Positions 20,282 to 30,256 of a stretch of 64,000 nt of DNA are shown here, one piece after another (the stretch's first letter is position 1; the number at the start of each line of letters is the position of its first letter). Under the pieces are notes generated by a model. It did no database searches. It was not told the DNA's origin and saw only the letters and a list, made by a program, of their open reading frames with translations. The position numbers and the translations under genes were made by a program. Source of the stretch: an uncultured Clostridia bacterium (GTDB taxonomy: Bacteria; Bacillota; Clostridia; TANB77; CAG-508); NCBI GenBank assembly GCA_934141445.1, contig CAKPCF010000003.1:55882-119881 (forward strand), read 5' to 3'.

Positions 20282-22945
20282 TTATCCATTAAAATGAACA
20301 CCTTGTTTTGATATTGCACCAACTTGAGAATTTAATTCCTGTCTCATAGTATTTATTATATCAGTTTGTGGTTGGCTTGTACTTCCATTATCTCTTGAAT
20401 TTTCTAATTCTGTTATTTTATCATTTAAAGAATTTACAATTTGGTCAACATTGTTCTGTGTTGCATCTTTTATTCTATCCATTTCATTATTTACTTCAGA
20501 AATCTTATTGTCAAGTTCATCTAAGTTTGTATATGTAACTGTTGTAGTTGTCTTTTGAATATCATATTGATGAACTTGTGAGTTTGATGTTTGTTTTGTA
20601 TCTGCTATTCTGTCAACCATATCCTCTGGTTCTACATCTGCACTTGAAGCAGTTTTCATTGCATTATATAATTTTGCATTTGCAAATGTTGTCATATATT
20701 CTTTCATAGCATCTTTTATATCACCTAATTCTGATGCAGGCATATTGTTAACAACGTCTCTTCCTAAAACACTTTGCATTGAATTTTCAAATTCTTTGTC
20801 AAAATCCATTGTGCCACCACTTTGAGCCAATTTTATTTGCATATTTGTAGCAATCATTTCTGCCTTTTCTTTGCTTAATCCTTGCATTACACTCTGCATT
20901 TCATTTGTAAATTTATTTAATTCATTATTGATATTATTTGTATCATATTTTCCATTATCACCCAATTGCTTTACATAAAGCATGTGTTGTAGTTTTTCTT
21001 GATTTGTAGTATATTCTTGACCGGTTACACTTGTAACACTTTGTAATGAACTAGATGTTTCATTTGACAATTCTCTTTTTGTATGTTTTAAGAACTCATT
21101 AGTTGCACCATAAGCACCCATACCAGTCATAAGTGCAGATAATGCATTACTTGAACTTAAACCATACATTGCAAGACCAGCACTTGCTCCAGCAACTGTA
21201 GATATGTATTGTTTATCATGTAAATGGGCACTTATACTTCCCTTTGCACCTGATATACCTTTTTTCATTTTTTCTCCGACTAGTTTTCCAACATCTTTAC
21301 TTAAAACATGTTCTGCAGAGAATTGTGCACTAGCTTGTTCTTTATATGTATTTTTCTCTTCTTCTGTTAATTGATTCCATTGCTTTCCTTCATTTTGAGC
21401 TAATTGTTCAGCTCTACCTGGATTTCCATTTGAACCTTCTACATAAGCTCTTCTAGCTGCCTCAAATGTTTTCACACTACCACTAACACTTTTATATGCT
21501 TTGCTATTTGTTACTGTATCAGCAATCTTACTTGGTACTGATGCTACAGCATGTGTTACATTAGAAACTGCTGTTCCACCTTTTACAACTAATCCAGCTG
21601 CCTTTCCTAAAGCAGTGTTTGTACCAGCTACACCTTTTACTTTATTTGCAATACTACTTGTAGCCTTAGAAATCTTGCTAGCAGTTCCACCAAACATATT
21701 TCCCATCATCTTGCCAACACTAGAAGCACTCTTTCCTAATTTACCAGCATTATTAGCTAAAGTTGTAACAGCAGCTGTTGCTGCAACCATATCGGTTAAA
21801 GAAGATGCTTTGCCAAATCCAAAGATTTGTCTGATAATTTTTTCACCATCATTTACGAATTGAATACAAACTATTGCTAAGATACCAGCTGCTAATGTAT
21901 TTGTTCCAGTAACACTTGTAACAAATGTTAAATTTCCAAACATACTATCTAATGAGCTTACTTCTATTAAACTAATTGCAATATTTACAAATGCTAGATA
22001 CATTATACAATGAAATGGTTGTATTAAAATATTATAGCAAAATTCTTTCATCCATGTATTTAATGCCTGTGCTCTTTGGTCACCTATTTTATCTATTGAA
22101 TATGTAATTGTAATTAGTGGTGATATTATAATTAAAAATCCTATTGTAAGCATTCTTTTTAAATACAAGAATAGGAATTTTAGAGTTTGCCATACAATTA
22201 AAGCATATACTACCGTACTTGCAATTCCAGCGAAACCACTAATAGGCGAAACCGAACTTACACCAATCGTAGAAATCCACTGTACAAAATTTCCAACATA
22301 ATCATCTGCATTTCCTACTTGTTTTAAAATATCTATCAATACACCATTTATCTTAGTTATAAAAATAATGAAATAATGTAGCAAATATAATAAAGCTAAA
22401 CTTGATGCCCAATCAACAAGCATTTTTTTATACATAACTTTATCTTGTGCAACAGTTGATAAAGCCATTCTTATACCTATATAAATCAATATTACTAAAA
22501 GGATTACTGTAGCTATGATTCTAATTACATAATACCATGTTGCAACTTGTGTTCTAAAATCAAGTATCATACTTGGTACACCAGAATTAAAATTCATAAA
22601 ATCTATGTCTAATAATGGTACTTGATTAAAGAATATTGTAAATGGTGTTACTAATACTCCATCTGAAACGCCACCTAAGCTTACGATACCTGATATTAGT
22701 ACCTGTGCAGCTGCACAGATTGCCACAACACCAACTCTTAATCCCCATGTTGCAAATCCAACAAATGCTCCTAGCAAGTTTGTTAAAAGATTATACATTG
22801 TATTAAAAGCATCTGCTGCAACACTTGTTCCACTAGTAGAACTATCTGTTCCATATACTTGTGTTGTAAAATTGAACAATGTTAAAAATATTAAAAAGCA
22901 CCCTAAAATCTTAAAAAGTGATTTTTTCCTCATAACTACCACCAA
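20282..22945 (-). CDS. VirB6/TrbL-like polytopic T4SS channel protein
   Basis: The 887-residue protein has a signal-like first helix, a head segment with FTIFFNQVPLLDIDFMNF, and about seven membrane segments up to residue 390. These include IYIGIRMALSTVAQDKVMYK and GFLIIISPLITITYSID, which recur in the other two VirB6-like proteins. A long Ala/Ser/Lys-rich soluble C-terminal half follows. VirB6/TrbL proteins form the inner-membrane channel. The start is uncertain: AGGAGAG best serves the TTG at 22945 or the GTG at 22942; the first ATG (22933) is farther away. Confidence 0.78.
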   Translation of the reverse strand: MVVVMRKKSLFKILGCFLIFLTLFNFTTQVYGTDSSTSGTSVAADAFNTMYNLLTNLLGAFVGFATWGLRVGVVAICAAAQVLISGIVSLGGVSDGVLVTPFTIFFNQVPLLDIDFMNFNSGVPSMILDFRTQVATWYYVIRIIATVILLVILIYIGIRMALSTVAQDKVMYKKMLVDWASSLALLYLLHYFIIFITKINGVLIDILKQVGNADDYVGNFVQWISTIGVSSVSPISGFAGIASTVVYALIVWQTLKFLFLYLKRMLTIGFLIIISPLITITYSIDKIGDQRAQALNTWMKEFCYNILIQPFHCIMYLAFVNIAISLIEVSSLDSMFGNLTFVTSVTGTNTLAAGILAIVCIQFVNDGEKIIRQIFGFGKASSLTDMVAATAAVTTLANNAGKLGKSASSVGKMMGNMFGGTASKISKATSSIANKVKGVAGTNTALGKAAGLVVKGGTAVSNVTHAVASVPSKIADTVTNSKAYKSVSGSVKTFEAARRAYVEGSNGNPGRAEQLAQNEGKQWNQLTEEEKNTYKEQASAQFSAEHVLSKDVGKLVGEKMKKGISGAKGSISAHLHDKQYISTVAGASAGLAMYGLSSSNALSALMTGMGAYGATNEFLKHTKRELSNETSSSLQSVTSVTGQEYTTNQEKLQHMLYVKQLGDNGKYDTNNINNELNKFTNEMQSVMQGLSKEKAEMIATNMQIKLAQSGGTMDFDKEFENSMQSVLGRDVVNNMPASELGDIKDAMKEYMTTFANAKLYNAMKTASSADVEPEDMVDRIADTKQTSNSQVHQYDIQKTTTTVTYTNLDELDNKISEVNNEMDRIKDATQNNVDQIVNSLNDKITELENSRDNGSTSQPQTDIINTMRQELNSQVGAISKQGVHFNG

Positions 22946-22955
22946 TCTCTCCTAT

Positions 22956-25900
22956 CTATTTTCTTCCTTTTCCAATTTCTTCTATCAATGCTGATATATC
23001 TGTCATTGGTCGTTCTAATCCTGAATTTAATTCTTTACTTTTAATTGTACCATTCTTTCTTCTTTGTGTCACTATTTTTGGTGAATTTTGTCCATTTGTA
23101 TTTGCTATACCTTGATTTGCTCCACTTGCTGTTCTTCTTTGTGCACCATTTCCATTTTGTGCTCCATTTGGAGTAAATAAATTATCTCTTACTGATGTAT
23201 CTTGTTCACCAACCCTACTTTCTGGATTATCAGTATCGCCTCTATATTCTCCAAACATTGAATTACCTTTTATCCTATTTAATGAATTAACAACATCTTC
23301 CGTATTACGTGGATCAAATTCAAGATGTTTAGCTTGTTTTCCTTTTCCCTTAATTTTAGCTGCTCTTAAATTGCTCTTTTCAATTTCAGTTGTTAAGTAT
23401 GCAAATTCTTGTACAGGTTCTGAAACAGTTGAAATTAGTTCCTCTCTTCTTTCTTCGTCTTTTTCTGCTATTACTGCTGCTAACATATCCGCCATATCTT
23501 GATGTCTTTTTTCTTCTATCAATCTTTTCATTTTTTCTGATGTGGCATCGGCAGTATTACTACTTACACCAGTACTATTTAATCTAGTAAAAGCTTGATT
23601 TCTTGCTTGTACAGCAGTATTTACAGTTTCTTCAATACTCTTTCCACCTAATACTGGGCGTGCAACTTTTCTTGTATCATCTGATGGATTAACTTGTCCA
23701 AACATTGGTGTATTATCTAATTTATTTTTTGGAGTTCCACCAGAATTAGAAATTCTTTTCTTTTTCTCTGATAGATTATCCAAAACAGATGTAGTCTTAT
23801 TAGGTACAGCTTTTACCCAATTTTCTAGTTTTTGTGTTGCTCTTTCTTGTACATCATTAACATTCAAATCTCCAGCTGTTTTTATATCATTTTCATCAAT
23901 TATTTCTTGGAAAGATTGTGTTGTAAATTCTTTTACAACCATATCAGCTTTTACTTTTTCAACTCTAGTTTTTAAAGCTTTTACAAGTTCTTGTTTTTCT
24001 TCTTTAGTTGCATCTTTACCTAAAACAATACTTTGTAATTGTTTTTCAATAGCTTCTTCACTTGTATCATTAGTTGTAAAATCAGAAATTGCTTTTTTAC
24101 TATTAGCTGCTGCCTCTACAACAGCTTGTTCAATCATTTTATCTGTTACTAAAATAGTTTTATTATTTACATTTACCACTGTAGCTGTTGCATGTTCATC
24201 ATTACCATCTGATACTTGTTTTCTATCTTCATTTGAAAAAGCATTTATTATTTCTTCAGCTGATGCATAATTTTGTGCACTGATTCGAGAACCATTTATT
24301 TCACCTATTACATTTGGATTTTGAATCTTCAATTTCATAAGTTGATTTGCAAATTGCTCTAAAGTCATATTAGCTGCTGCAACTACAACTGGTTCATCAA
24401 TTTCATCAGTTGTTTTCTTTTCTTCAAGAGCTTTTGTCATATCTTTTACATCTTGTTCTTTATCAGTTGTTGGAACATACAATCCATTAACTTCAACTGC
24501 ATTTCCAGTTTCAGCTACTGCTTCTCTATGAATCTTGTCTTTATCATCTTCAACTTTACAATACTCAACAACTCCAGATTTAATTGCATTTTTCAAAGCA
24601 ACTCCAAGTACACGTTCTTCTAATCTATATGTTGCATCATTTATCTCTGAACTTGTATTTAATAGTTTTTCTCTTTGTGTATAACCATAACCGCCACTTC
24701 TTGTATATCTATAACCTTCTGGTTTATTCTTTCTTGTTTGTGCTCCTCTTATTAAACTTGCACCAAAAATATTTCCAGTTGCTATTACAGAGCCTTTTGC
24801 AAGAGCTTTTACAAACTTTTGATGTTTTGTTGATATTTCTTTTACTATATATTCATCTTTAGCAGACTCTACTTGTACACGAATTTGTCTTGTAACATTT
24901 TGTACATCTTCATTAGTAAATCCAGCATCATTTTCTATACCACTGCTTGGCATATATTCTGCTTTTCCACTCTTCTTGATATAGTCATAAGTTTTAGATA
25001 TTGAAGCAAGTGAGCCAAACATTGTTGAAAAACCAATAACTGGATTTTCTACAGTTGTTGGTATAGATGTTACCATTCCCAAAAATCCTGTTAACAAGTT
25101 TTGAATTGCATTTACTTCATTTCCTATTATCTCTTTATCAGTATCATTCATTCCAGTTAAAGCTTTTAAATTAACATTATCAGCAATTCTTTTCTTTAAG
25201 CTATCTTCTGTTAATTCATCTCCTGAAAACAAACTTTCAGCAAATGATAATTTCTTTCTTTCTACATATTTAACTTTACCATTCTCATCTGTAACATATC
25301 TGCCTTTATATTTAGTTCTAAATCCTACATATTTTCCTTTTTCTTCATCATATTCAACATATTTCCTTGGGTCAAATACTTCTTTAATTTTTTGATTCAT
25401 TGCAAAAGTTCTAGCAAATTTAGTTTTAGAAAATTTATCATTTAATTGTTTTAATTTTTCTTCTTCTATTTTTTGAGTATCTTGTGCATCTTTCTTTTCT
25501 GTTTCAAGAACTTTAATTTCATCTTCTGAATCTTCATTCTCTTGTTCTAGTTTAGCTATTTCAGCTTCAGCTGCATCTATATCTTTTTCTAATCCTTTAA
25601 GAATTTTTTCTTTTTTCTTTTTTATTTTAGCCTTATTTTCTCTAATTTTTTTCTTATTATTTTGTATTTTCTTATCTTTTGCGTCTACAGCTTCTCTTGC
25701 CTTATTTACATTCATTCCTTGGTCTACAATTTCTTTTACATCTTCATTATTTTCAAAAGATTGGTATTCTTCTTCTGTAAAAGCTGTTTCATTTCCAGCA
25801 ATATCTTTGTGCATTTCTTCATTTTTTGGATTATTCTCCATGCTATTCATTCTCCATGCCATAACTCCACCAAAAGCTTTTCTAGCTGGATTATAAAATA

Positions 25901-26942
25901 ACTTTTCTCTCTCCCAATTAGCAATATTTCTTATTGCTTTTCCACCAATGTATGCAGTTGTTAAGCTCTTGAAATTATTCATTAACTCTCTACCAACATT
26001 TCTGTCTGCAATATCATCTACTAAGCTTCCACTTCCACCAAATGCAAATATCTTTCTGAAGATTTTATCTGCATTACTCATAAAGCTTAATAACATAAAC
26101 GCAAGTAACATACCTGAAATTGAGTTTAAAGATAATTGTAAAGCATTCATTACAAATGTTACATAAATAATAGCATGTACAGATTGAAGAATAACATTTA
26201 AAAAGTATTCTTTAATCCATGTTGAAAATATTTTTGTTTTTCCTGATAAAACTTTGTTTAAAGCATAAGAAACAGCAACAGCTGGTGCCATTAAAGTTAG
26301 TACAGCCACTGTTAAATATCTCTTAAAATATATAAATACAAATTTGTAAGAATAATATACTAAATATGCATACATAACAAGACCAGATGTACCATTTACA
26401 AGTTTTGGATCATAGGCTCTTGTTCTAATCGTATCATAAATACTTACTTCTATATCTTCATCTGTCTTTTGAGTATTATCTCGATTATCAGATGTTGTTA
26501 ATGAACCATACTCAGATGGTTTAGCATTATATACTGCAGCTGCTGTATCTTGAACCATTTCTACTAGTAATTCGTTCATATCTATAATAAATAACATTAT
26601 ATAATGTATACCAAAAACTAATACCATACCTGCAGCCCAATCCATAAGCAATCTTTTATAATATGCTTTATCAGATGCTACTGATGATATTGCTAACTTA
26701 ATACCAATAAAAATCAGTACCAATAACATAATTACTATTGATACTACTCTTATAATATAATACCATGTTGCAATTGCTTCTTTTAAAATAAGTACTGTAT
26801 TTATTCCTTCACTTTCTGTTGAAGATGCTCCACCTTCACTTGCTTGCATTGGCTCAGCAAAAGAAAAAGTAGGTAAAATAACAATAATTGCAAAAACTAC
26901 TATTATAAATAAAATTATATTTTTTTTACTACTTCTCATCAT
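22956..26942 (-). CDS. VirB6/TrbL-like T4SS channel protein with very long C-terminal domain
   Basis: The 1328-residue protein begins with a signal-like helix, then a membrane core to about residue 310 that matches the other VirB6-like proteins (IFIGIKLAISSVASDKAYYK, VAVLTLMAPAVAVSYALNK). About 1000 soluble residues follow, including a highly charged coiled coil at about 414-500 and a low-complexity Gly/Asn/Arg tail. It lacks the head segment seen in the 422- and 887-residue homologues; that head is encoded separately by the preceding gene. The long cytoplasmic part could bind substrates or ATPases; this is inferred. Confidence 0.75.
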   Translation of the reverse strand: MMRSSKKNIILFIIVVFAIIVILPTFSFAEPMQASEGGASSTESEGINTVLILKEAIATWYYIIRVVSIVIMLLVLIFIGIKLAISSVASDKAYYKRLLMDWAAGMVLVFGIHYIMLFIIDMNELLVEMVQDTAAAVYNAKPSEYGSLTTSDNRDNTQKTDEDIEVSIYDTIRTRAYDPKLVNGTSGLVMYAYLVYYSYKFVFIYFKRYLTVAVLTLMAPAVAVSYALNKVLSGKTKIFSTWIKEYFLNVILQSVHAIIYVTFVMNALQLSLNSISGMLLAFMLLSFMSNADKIFRKIFAFGGSGSLVDDIADRNVGRELMNNFKSLTTAYIGGKAIRNIANWEREKLFYNPARKAFGGVMAWRMNSMENNPKNEEMHKDIAGNETAFTEEEYQSFENNEDVKEIVDQGMNVNKAREAVDAKDKKIQNNKKKIRENKAKIKKKKEKILKGLEKDIDAAEAEIAKLEQENEDSEDEIKVLETEKKDAQDTQKIEEEKLKQLNDKFSKTKFARTFAMNQKIKEVFDPRKYVEYDEEKGKYVGFRTKYKGRYVTDENGKVKYVERKKLSFAESLFSGDELTEDSLKKRIADNVNLKALTGMNDTDKEIIGNEVNAIQNLLTGFLGMVTSIPTTVENPVIGFSTMFGSLASISKTYDYIKKSGKAEYMPSSGIENDAGFTNEDVQNVTRQIRVQVESAKDEYIVKEISTKHQKFVKALAKGSVIATGNIFGASLIRGAQTRKNKPEGYRYTRSGGYGYTQREKLLNTSSEINDATYRLEERVLGVALKNAIKSGVVEYCKVEDDKDKIHREAVAETGNAVEVNGLYVPTTDKEQDVKDMTKALEEKKTTDEIDEPVVVAAANMTLEQFANQLMKLKIQNPNVIGEINGSRISAQNYASAEEIINAFSNEDRKQVSDGNDEHATATVVNVNNKTILVTDKMIEQAVVEAAANSKKAISDFTTNDTSEEAIEKQLQSIVLGKDATKEEKQELVKALKTRVEKVKADMVVKEFTTQSFQEIIDENDIKTAGDLNVNDVQERATQKLENWVKAVPNKTTSVLDNLSEKKKRISNSGGTPKNKLDNTPMFGQVNPSDDTRKVARPVLGGKSIEETVNTAVQARNQAFTRLNSTGVSSNTADATSEKMKRLIEEKRHQDMADMLAAVIAEKDEERREELISTVSEPVQEFAYLTTEIEKSNLRAAKIKGKGKQAKHLEFDPRNTEDVVNSLNRIKGNSMFGEYRGDTDNPESRVGEQDTSVRDNLFTPNGAQNGNGAQRRTASGANQGIANTNGQNSPKIVTQRRKNGTIKSKELNSGLERPMTDISALIEEIGKGRK

Positions 26943-26962
26943 TCTACCTCTCTTTCTTAAAA

Positions 26963-27436
26963 TTACTCTGCATCAGATTCTTCATTATTTGTTGTATCTG
27001 AAAAATTAAATATATTAACATCAAAAATAGGAATTTTATTAAAAACTATTTTTTCAATTGTTACTCTATTATCAACATCTGTTATACTTTGAAATACATC
27101 AAAAGCTAAAAGTTTATCACTTGTTGCCATATCTGTTTTACAAATTGCATCAATTGTTCTAACCAAAACCCATTCAAATAACTCAATCCAACCTACAAAC
27201 ACAGCTCTAATGCCCATTGTCATAATTCCTAAAATCCAGTCTGCAATTCCTGCTAAAATATCTACTATTGTCTTTCCTCCTTTAGCTGAAACTGAATATG
27301 AAGAAGTTGATGTACCTTTATAATAAAAATCATCAATCTTTCCAGCTGCATAAGTAGGAGCTGTGGCAAGGAATGTTGAAAATGTTGTTACAATTATTGC
27401 AATTACTAAAATTTTTACTAATATTGTTTTTTTCAT
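26963..27436 (-). CDS. Stand-alone N-terminal head piece of a VirB6-like protein
   Basis: The 157-residue protein has a signal peptide ending near TYAAG, a hydrophobic region at about residues 55-95, and a C-terminal block IEKIVFNKIPIFDVNIFNFS. The same block occurs at the N-terminal side of the 422-residue homologue (IEKTVFNEIGLFNIDYFDFS) and in weaker form in the 887-residue one. It lies 20 bp upstream of the 1328-residue VirB6-like gene, which lacks this block, so the two probably form one split channel subunit. Confidence 0.65.
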   Translation of the reverse strand: MKKTILVKILVIAIIVTTFSTFLATAPTYAAGKIDDFYYKGTSTSSYSVSAKGGKTIVDILAGIADWILGIMTMGIRAVFVGWIELFEWVLVRTIDAICKTDMATSDKLLAFDVFQSITDVDNRVTIEKIVFNKIPIFDVNIFNFSDTTNNEESDAE

Positions 27437-27464
27437 AATTTACTCCTTTCCACTTAATCTTTAA

Positions 27465-29009
27465 TTAAAAATTTATTTGAATTTCTTTATTATCATATTT
27501 TAATAAATTATTATAACAGCTTTCAATTTTAAATTCTTGTTCACCTGTTAAAATCTTTCCTCTTTTATCTGCCTGTAAATCATAATAATATATGCCTTTT
27601 TTATTTATACTATATATAAAAATGCTATCACTAAGCCATGTAAAAGTATCTATTGCTTCATTTATTTCTCTATTTGGTCTTGTATCGTCTTTTGAAACAA
27701 AATACATTGTTTCTATTATATTGTTTTCATCTTTATCTGCATAAAATCCATATAAACTGCTATATAAAGTATTACTTTCAGTTTTATTTTCATCTATAAA
27801 TTTATTACAATTTGCTAACAAGCTATTTGCTTTTGATACTCTTGCAACTTCATCTTCAAATACATTATCTACTTGCATTTGTGCTAAACATTCTGGCATA
27901 TCCAAGCATTTAGATGATTGAAAACTTGTCATTTTCACATTATTATATAGAATAATTGCATTAGTATTTTCGTAATTGCATTTTACAGAAATTCCTTGTA
28001 GTGGATATGTTATATAGAAACTATTCTCCTTAACTATATATTCACTATAATCGCTCCATAAATATGTAAGCTTGTTCATAAATTGATATATATCTGTATC
28101 TCCATTTGAAAATTCTTCTACTAAATTTATAAATTCTTCATACTCAACATTATCAATTCTATAGATTGAAATTTCATCTTTAGTAACAAATATATAAAAA
28201 TCTTTTCCTTTATAACCATAAACACCATTTTCCGTATCTTCAAAAGCTGGTGTTCCCAGTTTTGTTTTTGCAACATCAAAAGCCTCTCTTACCATTATAC
28301 CACTAATTACAGGATTTGTGTAGTTCTTCGTAAAAACAATATTGTATATTTTTTGATCTAGTTTTCTTATTTTTAATCCTTTTTCTGTATATTGTTCATA
28401 TTTTTGAAAAATGCTATCATAATTTCCTATATTCAAATTAAAATATGACCAATTATTATCTAGTAAATTTCTTAGCTCTTCAGCATTGACTTCAAATATA
28501 GTTTCTTCAATTGCCTTATAATCTTTTAAACTAATTTGTGACTTAATATAAGTAAAATAATCTTCAATTCCATTTATATAAAATTTGCTGATACTATTGT
28601 TAGCACAAATAACACTAACTGTTATATTATTTTTTTCATCTATAATTCTAAAATTTTGAAAATTTAAGACACTTGCAGAAAATTGTATAAGTCTTGTATA
28701 AAATAATTCATTTATATTATCATCATCTTCATAAGGTATCTCTGAAAGAGTTGCATAAATATCTACACTATAATCTTTTTCAATACTTTTTTCTTGTTTT
28801 ATAAAAGTACAATTATAATATTTTAATACATCTTCTATTGTTTTAAATGAATTTATATCTATTTCATTTAATTCAGTATTATCCGAAAAATCAATATTTG
28901 AAATTGCATAATAAGTAACAGCTAATGATATTACTACACAAAATAATATTATTAGCATTTTTTTATCATTATTTTGATTATTATACTTTCCTTTTTTCGA
29001 ATTAAACAC
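27465..29009 (-). CDS. Membrane-anchored T4SS-operon protein of unknown function (paralogue A)
   Basis: I do not recognise this 514-residue protein. It has one membrane segment at about residues 17-36 and a long outer domain. It shares ordered blocks with the next gene: CTFIKQEKS near the N-terminus, YGYKGKDFYIFVTKDEIS in the middle and YLWSDYSEYIVKENSFYITY later. It is therefore a paralogue, about 100 residues longer at the C-terminus. Its place between VirB6-like genes suggests an outer or periplasm-like structural subunit, but no function can be assigned. Confidence 0.65.
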   Translation of the reverse strand: MFNSKKGKYNNQNNDKKMLIILFCVVISLAVTYYAISNIDFSDNTELNEIDINSFKTIEDVLKYYNCTFIKQEKSIEKDYSVDIYATLSEIPYEDDDNINELFYTRLIQFSASVLNFQNFRIIDEKNNITVSVICANNSISKFYINGIEDYFTYIKSQISLKDYKAIEETIFEVNAEELRNLLDNNWSYFNLNIGNYDSIFQKYEQYTEKGLKIRKLDQKIYNIVFTKNYTNPVISGIMVREAFDVAKTKLGTPAFEDTENGVYGYKGKDFYIFVTKDEISIYRIDNVEYEEFINLVEEFSNGDTDIYQFMNKLTYLWSDYSEYIVKENSFYITYPLQGISVKCNYENTNAIILYNNVKMTSFQSSKCLDMPECLAQMQVDNVFEDEVARVSKANSLLANCNKFIDENKTESNTLYSSLYGFYADKDENNIIETMYFVSKDDTRPNREINEAIDTFTWLSDSIFIYSINKKGIYYYDLQADKRGKILTGEQEFKIESCYNNLLKYDNKEIQINF

Positions 29010-29020
29010 TAAATTACTCC

Positions 29021-30244
29021 TTAATCAATTTCATTTGCTCTACGTTCTTTTTCTAAATTATATAGTGCATCTTCTGTTGAAACTAATGTTATTTTTCCCT
29101 CTGTAATATATCTTTTAGTTGTAGCTGTAAAATAATAATTTGAATACAACTTTATTCCTATTGGATTGTTATTTTCTATATCAATCATTACTCCTATAGC
29201 TGGATATGATAGATGTAATCTTCCACTATCAGCATCATATTCAAACTCTTCATAACTTTGCCATAATGCTGTTACCTGTTTTACAAATAAATCTAAATTT
29301 CTATTTTGAATATAATCACTTAAATATGTTTCAAATTTTGTATGTTCATAATAGCTATATCCATAAGCAGAAATTTCATCTTCATAAACAAATACATATA
29401 AATCTTTAGTTCTATATCCAAGCATTCCTTCTGAAACACTACCAAAAGCATTATCAGGATATTCAGTTTTTACAACCTTTAAAGCTGTACCAACTTTTAT
29501 ATCATGTAATACATTTTCTTCAAAATTTGATAAGAATACAATATTTCTAACTTTTCCAGCAGAAACTCTTGCTTTAATAGTTCTATTCAAATAATAATTA
29601 TATCTCTCATCAGCTGTACTTCCTTCAGAGTTTCCAAAATCACTTGAAATAAACATATTATTGTTAACTAATTTAAGAAGAATATTATATGTAGTTGGTA
29701 TTGACTGATATTTAGCTATTTCGGTATTTTTTTCTACTTCAACATATAAATCACCATCTAATTTATCAAAATAATTATTTTGGTTATTTATTTTATATGA
29801 TAATTCCCCTTTTTCCAAATCGCAATTTATTTCTATCTGTATGTCTTTGTTAGAATCATATAAGTAAAATCTAGTTACAGATAATTTTTTTGAGCAAGCA
29901 TTTATTAAACTTTCAAAATACTCTCTATTATTTGTTCCATCTTCATTATATAGATTTTTACCAAAATACAAATAAATTGCTTCTGTTGGTGACTTTACTT
30001 CTTTAATAAAAACACAGCCATAGTCTTCTAATAAAGTTTTCATATTGCTATATGTAGCACTATTATCATAAACAGAATTTTCTAAATCTTGTTTATTTAC
30101 TTGTTGATTTTCCAGTTTCTGTTTATTCTCTTCTTTTCTTATAATTACCAATAAAATAGAGGCTAATATAAATAGTATTATAAAACTAACTATAATAATT
30201 ATTTTTATTACTTTGTCTGTTTTCATATACTTTTTATATTTCAC
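29021..30244 (-). CDS. Membrane-anchored T4SS-operon protein of unknown function (paralogue B)
   Basis: This 407-residue protein has a membrane segment at about residues 12-32 followed by an outer domain. CVFIKEVKS, LGYRTKDLYVFVYEDEIS and TALWQSYEEFEYDADSGRLHL match blocks in the 514-residue neighbour in the same order, which shows gene duplication. It lies 12 bp after the VirB6-like gene and 11 bp before its paralogue. No known family is recognised. Confidence 0.65.
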   Translation of the reverse strand: MKYKKYMKTDKVIKIIIIVSFIILFILASILLVIIRKEENKQKLENQQVNKQDLENSVYDNSATYSNMKTLLEDYGCVFIKEVKSPTEAIYLYFGKNLYNEDGTNNREYFESLINACSKKLSVTRFYLYDSNKDIQIEINCDLEKGELSYKINNQNNYFDKLDGDLYVEVEKNTEIAKYQSIPTTYNILLKLVNNNMFISSDFGNSEGSTADERYNYYLNRTIKARVSAGKVRNIVFLSNFEENVLHDIKVGTALKVVKTEYPDNAFGSVSEGMLGYRTKDLYVFVYEDEISAYGYSYYEHTKFETYLSDYIQNRNLDLFVKQVTALWQSYEEFEYDADSGRLHLSYPAIGVMIDIENNNPIGIKLYSNYYFTATTKRYITEGKITLVSTEDALYNLEKERRANEID

Positions 30245-30256
30245 CTCCTACATTAT

